From positions 2,108,001-2,172,000 of the forward strand of contig NC_085883.1 in the NCBI RefSeq assembly GCF_035222275.1: 64,000 nt of DNA, read 5' to 3'. Each line of letters opens with the position of its first letter. Within the stretch, counting starts at the first letter, position 1. Both the position numbers and the translations under genes were made by a program. The DNA comes from Podospora bellae-mahoneyi. Its lineage: Eukaryota; Ascomycota; Sordariomycetes; Sordariales; Podosporaceae. Positions 43,212 through 55,573 of this stretch are shown here, piece by piece. The notes beneath the pieces are model-generated. The model worked only from the letters and a program-made list of their open reading frames with translations. It did no database searches and had not been told where the DNA came from.

Positions 43212-44127
43212 CAGCCTGTTCTGAAGCGACAGCTCAGGACTTTGGGCCTTGTGGATGACTACCAGACCGCTCGGCCCACCCTATCTCAACTCTACTGGCT
43301 CACGAGCCGTACCTAATAACTTGCCGACGTATATCTGGACTGGATTGGCAAAATCTTCTTATACGGGTGTGCATGCGTCACGGGAGGGCTGGGAGGCTTA
43401 TTATATCTCTGTGTGTTTCTATAATAAAGACGGTCAGGACCGGCGTGAACTACTTTAATCATAGTGGGCGGGCTTTATTCAACTGCTCTTCTTTTCGGCG
43501 TGCTTTGGGGTGGTTGGCACTTTTTCTTTTCTCTCTCTCGGGGACCCATTAGGCAGGCCAGCAACAAACACAAGGTCGATCACGAATGCAACACAAAGTT
43601 TCTCTCTTTCTCCGTCGGTTTTTCTTCTTTCTTTTTTCTCCCTCACTATTAGACTGGTATCACGAAATGGATTGGTTCGTCTTTTATTATTCTGTCAGTT
43701 TTATGGCGCTCAGTCATGTAGTTTTCTCCAGCGGAAAGGGGGAAAAGTCAAAATGGGGTGAAAAAGAAATGGGGTCTGTGTGTGGGTGGGTGGATGGGTT
43801 TATTTATAGTGTGCAACGAACGCGGTAGCATGCGAATAAAATTGTGGGGTTTTGTTTTGAGGGTTGAATAGAGGTGTTTGATGATGTGCTGTGATGTGTA
43901 TTTATATGTGATTTACTGTGCCGTATTATCGGGCTCTTTTATGTGTCCAAAACATACTGCCTCGTGCTCGACCGGCAATGATATCCAAGCCTCTGTCTCT
44001 CACCTTTAGGTACTAACCAACCAAACCCGAAACACCAAAACTCCCGTGTCCCATATACATGTGTATATATATATACATCTCGTCAAATCTACAATCTTCC
44101 CCCCCTTTTATGCTCGTCATACATGAT
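43212..44127. other. Convergent intergenic region
   Basis: 916 bases between the C2H2 gene and the glucanase stop. T-rich tracts and a short TATATATATA near 44066 are seen; no coding frame is supported. Presumed 3' UTRs. Confidence 0.55.
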
Positions 44128-46716
44128 CTAGTACGTCTCTGGCAAGTCGGAAAAGCTAGGAATCTTGCTCAAATCGCAGTTGAACTCCCTCTCGTAGGCC
44201 TTTTGGGGCAGGACACCGGCCGCCATGCCCTTTTTGTAGCTCCATTGCGCTCTGTTTTTACTGTCAGTCAGCATCACAACCCCCTTTTCGTCCGAGAGAA
44301 AAAAAACTTACGCATCCTCCGTATCCCAAACCCAATAAAACCACCCCCACCCCTTTTCGAACGAATCCATCTGCGCCTCCGCAAACATTCTCAAAAACCT
44401 TTTGTACCCATCACTCCACCTCTCCGGACCCGCATTCGCCTCCTCACAGCTACACGTCCTGTCCAGCGCAGGACACCTCGGCCTCACGTCCTTCGGCCTC
44501 GTCCCCCCCGGCCCGAGTGTGCCAGTCCAGCGGTTCCCCCAACCGACGTTTGTCAAATGCTTCGCGCAGTCAGTATCCGCCTGGCTCCACTCGGCCACGA
44601 GCGTAGGTCCAAACCCCGTCGATCTATCCATGCTCTCCCTCGTCTGCCGTGCCCACCCCTCGCATGCAAACCGTATCTTCTGGGAGTGGTTGTACGCGAT
44701 CTGTTCTTCGTTAAAAATGACATATTGATGCACATCCAGTGCCGCGTTGGGGAGGGACTGAAGTTCGCCCTGCCAGTTCCCCAGCCCTCTGAACCCGTCC
44801 CCAAAGACGAGAATGACGTCCTCAGGGATGCCGTTTTTTCGGATCATGGAACTGGCTTGGGCTGTCCACTCTAGCACGGCGGGAACGCTGAGCTCCGTCA
44901 TCTTTGGCTCGTTGGCGAGGCCGTAGTGGGAGATTACATTGCGGTAGCGAGGCTGGGAGAAAAATCGACTGAGCCGGTCGTGGAATTCGAGGGATCGCCT
45001 CGCGTTGAGGTCGCCTTCTGTTCCGTTTAGCCAGTTGATTGCCCCCAACCGACCGGAGTGATTCCACCCGTTCTGCGACCCTGGTAGCCCGTGCGGGTCG
45101 AGGTTCACGCGCAGGCCGTACTTGCGGCAGTATTCGATTGCGCGGAGGAGATACCGCCAGCTGGTCCGGAAGAGGTAGGGGTCGCCTTCGTAAGTCTGGA
45201 CTGCCCAGTAGGAAAAGGGGATGCGGACGTGGTCGAGCCCTGCGGCGGCGATGTCGCGGAAGGTGGACTCTGTCACGAAACTGGCGTAGTGGGCTTCCAG
45301 CACGGAAGCGCAGCGGGAGGCGAGGTAGGAGCAGAGGGTGTACTCGTCTACGATGCCGAAGCGGGAGTCATAGTCAAAAAGGCTGGGGGTGATGAACGGT
45401 TCGAGTGACAGCCAGCCGCCTACGTTGACGCCTCGGGCGGGGCGTTTGGTGTAGTCGCCCCAGGGTTTGTTTAGCGGGGGAACCTTGTCGTTTGCGCGGG
45501 CGGAGTCGTCCCAGGAGGTGAACAGCCCCATGAGGGGGAGGTCACCGACGGTTTCGGCTGTGTAGGTTAGGTTGAAGTCGTCGGTGGAGGCCCAGACGAA
45601 GGGGTTGAGGTAGGAGGGGGCGTCTTTGGGGATACTGTCGGGGGATATAGACCCCAGGTTACTCTTCCCACCGCCTCCTCCTCCTCCGCTGCCGTCGTCA
45701 CGTTTGTTTTCGTCTTTGCCCGAGTTGGGGACCACCACCGCGGCAACGATGATGATGATGATCAAGAGGACGGTGCAAATTCCAACCAGCCACCAGAGCT
45801 TCTTCTTCTGCTTGTACCACGGCCGGGGCTTCCCTCTCCAAAGCTCAGATTCTGTTTCCTGGGGTTTCGCGCGGAGCATGCTGTCTTCACTGCTGACACC
45901 AAAGTTCATCCCCATAAACCCGCCGCCGCGGAGGCCAGAGCGGTGCGGTTTGCGGCTCTGGACATTTTCGATACCCTCCTCCAGCTGAGCCCCGCTGACG
46001 ACTCGCCTCCCGCCTTTGGTGGTGCGGTCCCGCTCGTATCGTTCGCCGGAGGGTCCCGCTACGGTGATCACCTTGGGAGCCAGCCCCCCCCCTCCCCCAT
46101 CAACCTTTTCGTACCCCTTCCGCCCCCTCCTCCTTTCCCGTTCAGGCGGCTCACCGCTCTCATAGCCTCCCTGCCCAACACTCTCATAACCAGCAGCTCT
46201 GCTCCTTTCCCTCGTCCTCGCTGCTCGCCTGGCAGCCCTCCTTGCCTCTCGCTCAGCATCCTCGCTGTCTTCCGGCGGCGCAAATCTTCCTTTCCCTCTC
46301 GACCTCTCCCACTCCAACGCCAAATCTCTCGCGTCTCTAATTTCCGGTTCTGTTGCCGGAGCGCGTGATGACCTCCTCCTTTGCTCCGGCTGCCGCGAAG
46401 TAGGTCGCGATCGCGACTTTGCCTTGTCTTTCGCATTGGCTTTATTCAACTGCGCCAATGCCGCTGCTGATAGTCCCTGGGAGGAAGATGGCGCATCGGA
46501 TTCATTCCCTCCTCCTGCCCCACGTGGCGTGCTGGTGGGTCGTCTACTTTGACTCCTGCGCTTGCGACGACGTTCCTCCCTTTCGGCGTCAGTTTCGCGA
46601 TCTCCATCTCCATCTCGGCCGTGTTTGGCGGAGGAGCGGTTGCGGTGGTGTCCGTGGTGGGTGCTCCTGCGACGTTCCCCGCGGGCTTCGCGGTCGGTGG
46701 AGGGATCACGGGGCAT
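44128..46716 (-). CDS. Membrane-anchored exo-1,3-beta-glucanase (GH5, ExgD-like)
   Basis: Two exons, 46716-44312 and 44251-44128, give 842 aa. A long Arg/Ser-rich cytoplasmic tail of about 300 residues precedes one membrane segment (about 307-329, LWWLVGICTVLLIIIII), making a type II membrane protein. A Gly run follows, and then the GH5 barrel: RGVNVGGWLSLEPFITPSLF, DHVRIPFSYWAV, LRVNLDPHGLPGSQNGWNHSG, acid/base Glu603 in ANEPK and nucleophile Glu709 in VAEWSQ. The second exon supplies QWSYKKGMAAG and the end LPETY. It trims or remodels beta-1,3-glucan at the cell surface. Family and topology match Aspergillus ExgD. The intron acceptor is the first of two nearby AGs, the only one keeping the frame. 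Confidence 0.93.
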
Positions 46717-47627
46717 TTTGCTGTGGTGGTGCTGGTGGTTAGGCGGTCAAGAAAATGGCATTCCGGCGGTGTGTGTACAGATTCAATTGGCGACGTTGGA
46801 ATACAAACGAGACAAAAAGTAAACACATTATTTTTTTTCTTTCTTTTTTTTTGCGCGCTCAAATGTGAAATCAGTTTCATGCCCAGGAGCCCAGCATCCA
46901 AAAAACCTGGCATCAGGATCCCACTGCGACTGGATGCGACGCTTGTGTGCGCTCCTCCCCAGCCCACATCCAAGGCGCAGCCCAGCCCGGCCCAGCCCAG
47001 CTTCCTAAACGCTAATTGTTGTAAAGATGGCTTGATAGTTGGCTGGGTAACCTTATCCTTGCTTGTCTACACAAAAGGGATTGGTTGAGTGAGGCTCCGC
47101 CTGGGCGCCAATGCTACGTCATTGGTTTACTTCTGAGAGATTGGATCGAGTGTGAGCTTCGATCAAATTGGGAGGGGTCTTCCACCCCGATGGGAATCCA
47201 ATTTCAGCGCGTCAATTGCCTCCAACCGGAGCTTTTTTGATAATCGGTCCAAATGATGATGCTCCAGCACCTGAGCGTGGGCCCTCGGGAAAACGGGCTA
47301 GCGTGCTGTCGAACACCCTCCAGTGCCTACCGGCCGGTACCTAAAGTGCCCTGCAGCGTGTGACGTCCGTGCGGCAGCTCTCCCCCCAAAAGGCGGGGAC
47401 CCCGCGAAAAGGACAGGCCTGGTGGGCTGGGCGGTGGCAGCCAAAGCCGCCGCAAGCCGACACGCCCGTCATCCCTTCTACCTCCTCCTCCTCATGACCT
47501 CCTGTTTTACACAGATGGCTCTGTTGATTTGCATATGTTCTCTCACAATGCGACTGAGCTTATTCCCAACATAGTCCTCTCCATCTGCTTGTGTGTCTTT
47601 TTTGTTGATAAACTCACCTAACCAACC
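46717..47627. promoter_or_regulatory. Divergent promoter glucanase / BCKDH E1 beta
   Basis: 911 bases between start codons. It contains T runs near 46830-46852, a short CAGCC-type repeat near 46979-47002 and otherwise nothing supported. Confidence 0.5.
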
Positions 47628-48947
47628 ATGAGGGGCCCATCCGCCTTATCGCTATCGCGGGCACTTACACGCCGCCCTCATCATCTTCATCATCATCATC
47701 GCGCGCTATTCACCACTCGCGGACAACAACTACTAGCCGCTCTCTTGACCTCTTCTCCTCTGAACACACCAAAAAGAACCTACTCAACCCACCCCCCAAA
47801 CGCCAAACTCAACCTTCCCACCGATTACTCCACCACCCCCCTCCTCTGCCACACCACCACCACAGCCCTCACCAACCCCGAGCTCCCCCCCGAAACCCGC
47901 AACGGCACCACCAAGCGCATGAACCTCTTCCAAGCCGTCAATGACGCCCTCGCCACCGCCCTTGCAGAAGACGAATCAGTCCTCATCTTTGGCGAGGACG
48001 TCGCCTTTGGGGGTGTCTTCCGCTGCACCGGCAAGCTCGCCGAGACGTACGGCGCAGACCGCGTGTTCAACACCCCCTTGACAGAACAAGGAATCATGGG
48101 TTTCGCCATCGGGGCCGCGGCCGAGGGGATGAGGCCCGTGGCCGAGATTCAGTTTGCCGATTACGTCTACCCTGCTTTTGACCAGCTTGTCAACGAGGCG
48201 GCCAAGTACCGGTATCGCGACGGGGCGTGCGGGAGGAGCGCGGGGGGGTTGACGGTACGAATGCCTTGCGGAGGTGTGGGACACGGGGCGTTGTATCATT
48301 CCCAGAGCCCGGAAAGTTTGTTTACGCATATTCCTGGGTTGAGGGTGGTTATGCCGCGGTCGCCGTTGCAGGCAAAGGGGTTGTTGTTGGCGGCGATACG
48401 GAGCAATGATCCGGTTGTTTTTATGGAGCCAAAGATTTTGTACCGGGCGGCGGTGGAGCAGGTGCCTGCTGGGAGTTATGAGCTGCCGCTGTCGAAGGCG
48501 GAGGTGTTGAAGAAGGGGGATGATGTGACGGTTGTGAGTTATGGGCAGCCGTTGTACAAGTGCATGGCTGCGTTGGAGCAGGCGGAGAGGGATCTTGGGG
48601 TAGGGGTGGAGTTGATTGATTTGAGGACGATCTACCCTTGGGATAAGGAGACGGTGCTCAAGAGCGTGAGGAAGACGGGGCGGTGCGTGGTGGTGCACGA
48701 GGCGATGGTGAATGCGGGTGTGGGAGCCGAGGTGGCGGCGGTGATTCAGGAGGATGCCGAGACGTTTGTGAGGTTGGAGGCGCCGGTTGCGAGGGTGGCT
48801 GGGTGGAGTATTCATACGCCGTTGTTGTACGAGCAGTTTAATGCTCCGGATGTTGCTAGTAAGTTGACTCTGACGAAGTTGAAAGAGGGAAGCTGACATT
48901 GTTACCTAGGGATATATGACAATATCAAGAAGGTGTTGGGATTCTGA
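47628..48947 (+). CDS. Branched-chain 2-oxoacid dehydrogenase E1 beta subunit (mitochondrial)
   Basis: Two exons, 47628-48858 and 48910-48947, give 422 aa. The first 45 residues are rich in Arg, His, Ser and Leu and lack acidic residues, as expected of a mitochondrial targeting peptide. The TPP-dependent E1 beta fold follows: MNLFQAVNDALATALAEDE, FGEDVAFGGVFRCT, NTPLTEQGIMGFAIG, EIQFADYVYPAFDQLVNEAA and HGALYHSQSPESLFTHIPGL. These fit the branched-chain (BCKDHB) rather than the pyruvate enzyme. The short second exon gives RIYDNIKKVLGF. It pairs with E1 alpha in oxidative decarboxylation of the 2-oxo acids of Val, Leu and Ile. Confidence 0.94.
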
Positions 48948-49397
48948 GGTGGATATTGAGCCTGGAGGGTCAAGCATAAGGAGCAAGCGTGGCGTTGGGC
49001 GTGTGGCCATTGAAAGGCCGTGATGTGTATATATATCTGTGGTAGGTATCTAGAGGTCTTTGGTTAGTGGCATATGACGACGAAGGAAAACCATGAAATA
49101 AAGTCTCGATATCAAAAGCATGGAGGGTCATCTCAAATGGAGCCTGCCACTTGTCTGTCGGCAGGCAACATCCCTGGTCTTGGCGGCCGGCGCATTTTCC
49201 ACAGCGTGCCCCGCATCTTTGGGGTTTCATCAAACTGCCAGCCAGCAGTGCCAGCTTGCTTGCCCAGGGGCCCGCCAACTGACGACGGCTTGCTTGCTTT
49301 CCATCATTTCGCCTGCAGTAAAGCATTTGACGACGATTCTCGCCTGCAAGAGCTTCGTCTTTGGCCAAGCTTCGATTGGCGATTCACAGACACAGTC
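48948..49397. promoter_or_regulatory. Intergenic region before capping protein alpha
   Basis: 450 bases between co-oriented genes. Apart from a TATATATAT near 49026 in the presumed 3' UTR of the E1 beta gene, no signal is recognised. Confidence 0.45.
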
Positions 49398-50551
49398 ATG
49401 TCCTCCAACACGGCCATCATCTCCTCCTTTGTGGAGGGAGCTCCGCCAGGAGAGGTGAGTACCTCGATGCCCAACCCGCCATGTCAGCTGTATTCCGTTG
49501 CTAACGATTTTGTTGGATACATGTAGCTCGCAAATGTTATCGAAGGCATGTCTTTTCTTCTGCACTCGTCTCTTGCTACAACCGGTCCCCGAACTCCCGA
49601 TTCTACCGAAACGAGCGACACCTTCTTCTGCCCTTGATCTTCACCCATGTTGGTCCAGAACGACTCGACTAACTGTGCGAGTAGACATCAAAGCTATCAC
49701 CGGTCCAGACCCCAACCTCATCAAGAACCTCTCTCCTGCGTTCCAAAAGTACAACGAAGAGCAGTTCATCACCGCGAAGCTCCCGGGTGGAAGCAGCCAG
49801 GTGATCATCAGCGAGTTTAGCGCGCTGGGGGAGGGGAGGTACTTTGATTCGGAGAGCCAGAGCTCGTTTGAGTTTGATCACTCGACGGGCAAGGCGGCGA
49901 ATGTGCAGAGTCATGTTCTGGAGGGGGAGCAAGCCTCGTTGGTGTGAGTACTCCTAGGTTGGAGAGGGGAGGGGATGGGTGCTGATGTGTGGTGATGATT
50001 AGGAAATCAACCCTCAACACTGTGGGCACCTACGTCAAGGAGCACTACCCCAACGCTGCGTACGGGGCTTACCCGATCGAGAACGACAACAAGGTCGCGG
50101 TGGTGATTGTGGCTAATAAGTATAGTCCTCATAACTTTTGGTATGGCCCTCTCAGCCCCCCAATCCCCTTACGGCACGGCATGCTAACAGAAGAAATAGG
50201 AACGGCCGCTGGCGCTCGTTTTACATTTATGATCCTTCGTCAAACTCTTTGGAGGGATCCATCAAGGTTGATGTGCACTACTATGAGGATGGAAACGTGA
50301 GGCTGCTGACGGACAAGAAGGTGAATGCTTCTGTGTCTGCCGGCCGGGCTGCGGATGGGATCGCGAGGGAGATTTCCACGGCGGAGAAGAAGTACCAGGA
50401 GGATCTGAACAGGAGTTTTACGCAGCTGAGTGAGGGGGCGTTTAAGGCGCTGAGGAGGCAGTTGCCAGTGACGAGGCAGAAGATTGAGTGGGACAAGGTG
50501 GCCAGTTATAGGTTGGGGCAGGATATTGGGGGGGGTTCTGTGAGGAGATAG
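49398..50551 (+). CDS. F-actin-capping protein subunit alpha
   Basis: Five exons, 49398-49454, 49527-49545, 49685-49943, 50003-50140 and 50200-50551, give 274 aa. Conserved pieces: IISSFVEGAPPGELANVIEDIKAI rebuilt over three exons, then NEEQFITAKLPGGSSQVIISEF, YPNAAYGAYPIENDNKVAVVIVANKYSPHNFWNGRWRS, and the C-terminal tentacle RRQLPVTRQKIEWDKVASYRLGQDIGG. With the beta subunit it caps barbed ends of actin filaments. Exon 2 is only 19 nt, and its downstream intron begins with GC (GAAG/GCATGT), a GC-AG intron, because no GT donor preserves the frame. Confidence 0.94.
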
Positions 50552-51545
50552 GGGTGTTGTTGATATGAGCGAGTGTGGTGCCTACAAGTGTCTAGAGCAA
50601 TAATGTATGTCTCTTTAAAAGAGAACACATGTCGATATTCACATGAATGAGGGAAAGAGGAGGGGTCAAGATCAGACGGTTATCAAGGTGCATGTCCCTC
50701 CCGAATGAGAAGGCCGGTGGGTGAGAGGGGGGTGGGGTTGTTGAAGGGAGCTCCCGCCCACTTTGCCCCGACATGATGCCCGATAAGCCCCGACTCAAGG
50801 CCGTTTCACTCGCAGATTTTCGGATAACGGTGACCGCCAGGCATGCTCGCATCCAGATGCCACAGCAGCTCGTGCATATTTATTATATGACCGATTGATC
50901 AGTTGCGGTTTTCAACAACCTGGGAGACTGGCCAAGTTTGCAGCGAAGAGCCCAGTTTTCGGCCCCAATTTTCCTTACTCGGGGTTTCGTGGATATCGTT
51001 GTTCCGAATCGAACGAGCCCGGGGTCCGGCGAATCAGAGGAGGCGTTGCATAATTTTGACCTCTTCCGATTGGCTGCTGAGGTATCTGGGGGGCTGTCAA
51101 GCGCAAATCTGTTGATGGTCCCCCCGTCCAGGGTTTCTGGGGAGCTGCCTGTTGTTGAAGCAAGGCCCAGTGGCACAGTGCCGTCTGTCGTGTCCGGTCT
51201 TGTTGAGAAACGTGGGAGATTTCTCCATAGCCGGAGCCGAGACTTTGGGACTTTTTCTTTCCCTTCTTCTTCTTCTTCACCCCCCCCCCCTTTTCCACCA
51301 CACAAACACCGTCTCCGGACTACTGCCAGCCTCTATTGCTTTGCGTACTTGAGCCTCTCGTTTGTAAGTTTGCAACTACCCCGGGGTCAATTGCACTTTT
51401 CCTGTGTTGCGCGACCGGTTACCCCAAAGTATGGCGCTTATCGGTGTATCTTTTGCTAACCGAAAGCTGTTCTTTTTTTTGGTACTTTTTGATAGAACAC
51501 ATCCACCACCGACAAATCAACCCAACCCACGCACGATCAGTCAAA
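50552..51545. promoter_or_regulatory. Intergenic region and cytochrome b5 leader
   Basis: 994 bases. A C10 run lies near 51281 and T runs near 51473. The last part carries the putative 5' UTR intron listed separately. The open frame at 50938-51459 crosses this leader and has no recognisable domain. Confidence 0.5.
51364..51495 (+). other. Putative 5' UTR intron of cytochrome b5
   Basis: Donor GTAAGT at 51364, a perfect CTAAC branch word near 51456 and acceptor GATAG ending at 51495, fifty bases before the ATG. It is 132 nt long. Inferred from signals only. Confidence 0.6.
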
Positions 51546-52159
51546 ATGGCCCTCCAGGAGCTCACTTACCAAGATGTTGCTGAGCACAACACCAAGAAGG
51601 ACCTCTATGTTGTGATCCACGACAAGATCTACGACATCACCAAGTTCGTTGATGAGCACCCGTGAGTTTTGACCCAAAGAGTAGATCGCGTCTTATCGAG
51701 ATCGGACTCTGCCCTCCCCCTCTTCTCCCCGCATGGACAGATGCAGGTTCCGCAAACAAACACAGAATGGCTGACAAGGGATGATATATAGTGGTGGCGA
51801 GGAGGTCCTTCTCGATGTTGCCGGTCAGGATTCCACCGAGGCTTTCGAGGATGTTGGTCACAGTGACGAGGCCCGCGAGGCTCTTGAGCCCCTTCTTGTC
51901 GGCACCCTGAAGCGCAACGTGAGTTTATACCCCTGTGCTCTTGTATCGGCGTGATAACCCGAACTGGATTGCTGACGCGATTTTTTTACAGCCCGGCGAC
52001 CCCAAGCCCAAGACTCCCCTCCCCGGTGCCGTCTCTCCCGCCGCCAACAACTCCAGCGCCGGTCTCGGCGTCGGTCTCTACGCCGTCGTCCTTCTCGGCG
52101 GTCTCGTTGCTTTCGGTGCCTACCAGTACCTCCAGCAACAACAGAACCAGCAGGCTTAA
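51546..52159 (+). CDS. Cytochrome b5, tail-anchored
   Basis: Three exons, 51546-51661, 51792-51918 and 51992-52159, give 136 aa. The heme domain has [19 protein letters not shown], the first heme His in DEHPGGEEVLL (the HPGG motif, rebuilt across intron 1) and the second in VGHSDEA. A Pro/Ala/Ser linker leads to one C-terminal membrane helix ([20 protein letters not shown]) and a Gln-rich end. This is a microsomal electron carrier for fatty-acid desaturases, sterol enzymes and P450s, anchored in the ER with the heme domain in the cytosol. Confidence 0.96.
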
Positions 52160-53283
52160 GCAACCACAGCCACGGGGGAAAAATGGTTCAACACTGGGGG
52201 CGTTCTTTTTTTTTAGCTTTTTTTTTTTTTAGTTTTTTTTTTTTTTTTTGCTGGGTTTGACATGACAAGACACGAGACGGGAAAAGAATGGGGAGGTACA
52301 GGCAAGGAGTTTCAGGGTCAGGGTCTGGGATCCTTCCTTTGTGCCATTTGGGAGCGGGTGGGATGGGGGTCCACACCGCTTTCCAGCCGCTGCCCAACAC
52401 ACAAGAGGTCGAGATGCGATCCACATCCTGAAAGGATGATGATGGTGGTAGTGGTGGTGGTGGTGGTAGTGGGGGGAGGAGCGTGGCATTGCATATCTTT
52501 GCAATAACACTCTGCTTTTTTCCCAGACCGGGATTCGATTCAACACGTACACAGGACACAAAACGAAATGTGAATGCGTTGGCGGGTTTCGTGGACGATG
52601 AATGATATACCGGGGTGTGTGATGTGTTATTATCTTTTCTATATTGCAAGCGAGAGGGGGGCAACAAGCAGGCAAGCAAGCTATCTCTTTGGTGGTCTGG
52701 AGGCATTGCAATGCTGGCTGGAATTGGGCACATAGTTTAATAGACTTGTAATTTTGAATCTTTCGTTTCGTCTGATGTGTTGAGGCGTTGTTGGTTGAAA
52801 CCCGTATATCGAGGCTGGGTTCGATAAGCGACGGTGGAATTCCACTCTGAAGTTTGACACATCTTGGCCTTTTGTTTTTTGTTTTTTGTTTTTGGATACA
52901 TCTTGCAATCTAGGAGAGCTGCTTGAAGCAACAAGAGCATCGTTGTACTTGGAGTGAATACAATAAATAACCATGAAAATAAATTGTGGCCTGCTTCGTT
53001 CTGCCGGTCGGCTGCCTCCCTCCAGCTGGCAACCACAAAGCGCCCGCCTGGCTCTCAGCCTCAATTCACTTTCAGCGCGGCCGCACCAAAAGTATCCGCT
53101 TTACAACCCCGGTCGTCTCTTTTCAGCGCCGCAACCTCCGTCATTCTTTTTCGACCTCTTCTTCCTGCGACAAACTTAACCTTTGCAAAACCTCGACAAC
53201 AAACCCCATCGCCACTCTCACAAATCAACCCACCGAACCGAACCCCCTCCCCGAGATAATTGCACAACAGCAGATCAATCACC
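52160..53283. other. Intergenic region between cytochrome b5 and TFIIE beta
   Basis: 1.1 kb. It begins with T runs (52207-52249, 3' UTR), has a GGT/GTA-rich stretch near 52440-52480 and a (GTTTTTT)n stretch near 52868-52892. No coding frame is supported. Confidence 0.5.
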
Positions 53284-54207
53284 ATGTCGCGCCTCGACCG
53301 CGAAGCCGACGCCTTCCGCGCCTCCATGGCCGCGGCAGCCTCCAAGCTCACGGGCACCACTGGCACCTCGGCCATGTCCTCGGCCGTGAAGCGCAACCTC
53401 GCACCCCCCTCGCCATCCCCCTCTGTCGGATCAACCACCTCGGCGGCGGTGGGCACCCCCTCCCGCCGCGACCGCGAGCTCCCCGGCGCGAACATTGTGT
53501 ACTCGCAACCCGCCGTCACGGGAACAGGCGACAGCGTCATCTCCCAAATGGCCTACGCCGTCACCTGGCTTAGGAGCAAGGACGAGCCGCAGACCTACCA
53601 CGACGTCCTCTCGTACCTCAGCGCCACGGGCCGGTCAGATTCAGAGCAGGAGTTTTTTGTGGAACAGATGCGTCGCCATCCGCAGATTCAATGGATCCCG
53701 GACCCGAATCTGAGCGAGCAGACGTGGAAGACGGGGACGTATATGCACCGGCCCACCATCCCCAACGTGAGGAACAAGACGCAGTTGATTGCGTACCTGC
53801 AAAAGAAAACCGATGCGTCTGGGGTGAGCGTCAAGGACTTGAAGGACGGCTGGCCGGATTGCGAGCCGGCGATTACGGAGCTCGAGAGGGAGCATAAGGT
53901 GCTGGTGATTAGAGCCAAGAAGGACGGGGCGGCAAGGATGGTTTGGCTGGACGATCCGAGTTTGTTTCACGAGGTGGAGCCGGATCTGGTGAGGGCGTGG
54001 AGCAGGGTTGAGCTGCCGGCGCTGGATGTCATTGCGCAGAAGCTGATACAGGCGGGGCAGAAGCCGGCGAGTGAGGATCCGAGGTTGAAGGCGGAGAAGA
54101 TGCCGAAGGTGGAGAAGAAGAAGAAGAGGGCGGCGAGGAAGGGGACCAAGAGCACGAATACGCATATGGAGCATTTGTTGAAGGATTATAGTCACATGAA
54201 GAGGTAG
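53284..54207 (+). CDS. Transcription initiation factor TFIIE subunit beta
   Basis: Single exon, 307 aa, from the ATG of MSRLDREADAFRASM; eight more codons upstream are open. A Ser/Ala/Pro N-terminal region precedes the first winged helix (SVISQMAYAVTWLRSKDEPQTYHDVLSYL) and the second (RNKTQLIAYLQKKTDASGVSVKDLKDGWPDCEPAITEL). A basic helix-loop region and Lys-rich C-terminus follow (KVEKKKKRAARKG, ending DYSHMKR). TFIIE beta acts in the Pol II preinitiation complex, recruiting TFIIH and binding promoter DNA. Confidence 0.93.
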   Translation: MSRLDREADAFRASMAAAASKLTGTTGTSAMSSAVKRNLAPPSPSPSVGSTTSAAVGTPSRRDRELPGANIVYSQPAVTGTGDSVISQMAYAVTWLRSKDEPQTYHDVLSYLSATGRSDSEQEFFVEQMRRHPQIQWIPDPNLSEQTWKTGTYMHRPTIPNVRNKTQLIAYLQKKTDASGVSVKDLKDGWPDCEPAITELEREHKVLVIRAKKDGAARMVWLDDPSLFHEVEPDLVRAWSRVELPALDVIAQKLIQAGQKPASEDPRLKAEKMPKVEKKKKRAARKGTKSTNTHMEHLLKDYSHMKR

Positions 54208-55573
54208 ATGGGGGTTCTGGGTTGGCTGGCAAGATGTGTGTGTGAAGGGGGGGAAGAGGTGGACTGGGGAAAAGGGGTATATCAAGCATTGGGATGGCGT
54301 TTTGTGGATTTGGGGCTTGGTTTTTGGGAGGGATGATTAGATTTTTTTCAGGAGGGGGGTTATGAGTTTCAGAATGGGGCACATACTAGATGGGGGGACG
54401 GGACGACAAGACGGGGAGATGAACGACAATGGGGACGAAAAATTGATATGAGAAGAGAGGAGGATGGGGGATGGAACATTGCATTAAGCGTTTGGCGTTG
54501 GGGGGGGCTCTTGATATATATTTTACGACAGACCAAAAAAAAGTCTACAGTGTTTTTGTTTTATCAGGAGAGATGCTGTTTTGGAGGTTGGGGGAGCCGT
54601 TGCTATTATCAAGGACGGATTTGGCAGAGGGCAGGATAGCGATAATAACCAAATGAGGCTTTATGCCAAAAATCATGGTTTCTTGGTGGTATTAGTGCTC
54701 GTAAGTCCAGCTTTCAATGGCGGGACTCCCATGTCGAATCAAAGCTACCTGTCTTGCTTGAGGAAAGCGGGCAACACAAGTTATGCCTTGTCTTCAAGAC
54801 AAGTTGTAAGAACAAGGGTTAATCACTCGCCGTCATTGTGGGAGGTGTTTATGTAACGCCTCTCGACTCGAATTGTGTATTTGTCGTGATCAGTAATCAT
54901 GATGTTGGGAGCCCGCCTTGCTGACCTAGAAAGTGGAGACGGATTGAATGGGTAGCGGCAGGTTTTTTCTGTCTTTGTTTCTGCTGCGTATAGCAGTTAC
55001 GAGAAAACCCTTACGGCTTTGGACAGAGAGAAAGTATGGGCCGAGAGTGAGGTGGCGCGTGGTTGCCGAGGTCGGGCAGTGGGTGAAGGTAGGTAGCGTA
55101 GGGCTGGAAGTGGAAGGGGGCTATGGACCCGGACCTCCTTGATGCAAGTGGTGTGCGTCTCCTGGTATTTGATTAAGGTGGTGGATGGAAGGTGGTGGGC
55201 ACGTGGGAGGTCTCGGGGGTGTTTGTTCTTGTTTTCTTTTCATTCTTTCTTGATTTGATTGATTTGAGTTTTCATCGTCTTTCGTCTTCATCACCAACCA
55301 GACAGTAGGGCCACTTGCCCGCTGTTCTCGTCTCGACATGACCAGCTACAGCACGGGATACGGGGTCACTAGCAACAAACAGACAAGAAAGACGGAAAGA
55401 AAGTGGCTGGTTGTTGCCTTGCCGGTCAACGCAACGACGAAGCAGCTCACTCCATCAGAGCGAGGCCCAACGTATCTACCAGAGGCCAAGCCTCAAGAGA
55501 CAACCCGAGATAGACAACCAACTCACTCACTCTATTCTACCAAAACCGTCTCTAATTTTGAGCCCTAACCACC
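54208..55573. other. Intergenic region between TFIIE beta and the DsbA-like gene
   Basis: 1.37 kb. A few G runs and TTGATT repeats near 55250 are seen. Open frames are short and without domains; one frame continuing into the next gene at 55411 is out of register with it. Confidence 0.5.

Noticed and set aside
53641-54285. 214-codon open frame antisense to TFIIE beta
   Set aside because: Arg/Leu/His-rich reverse reading of a well-supported gene.
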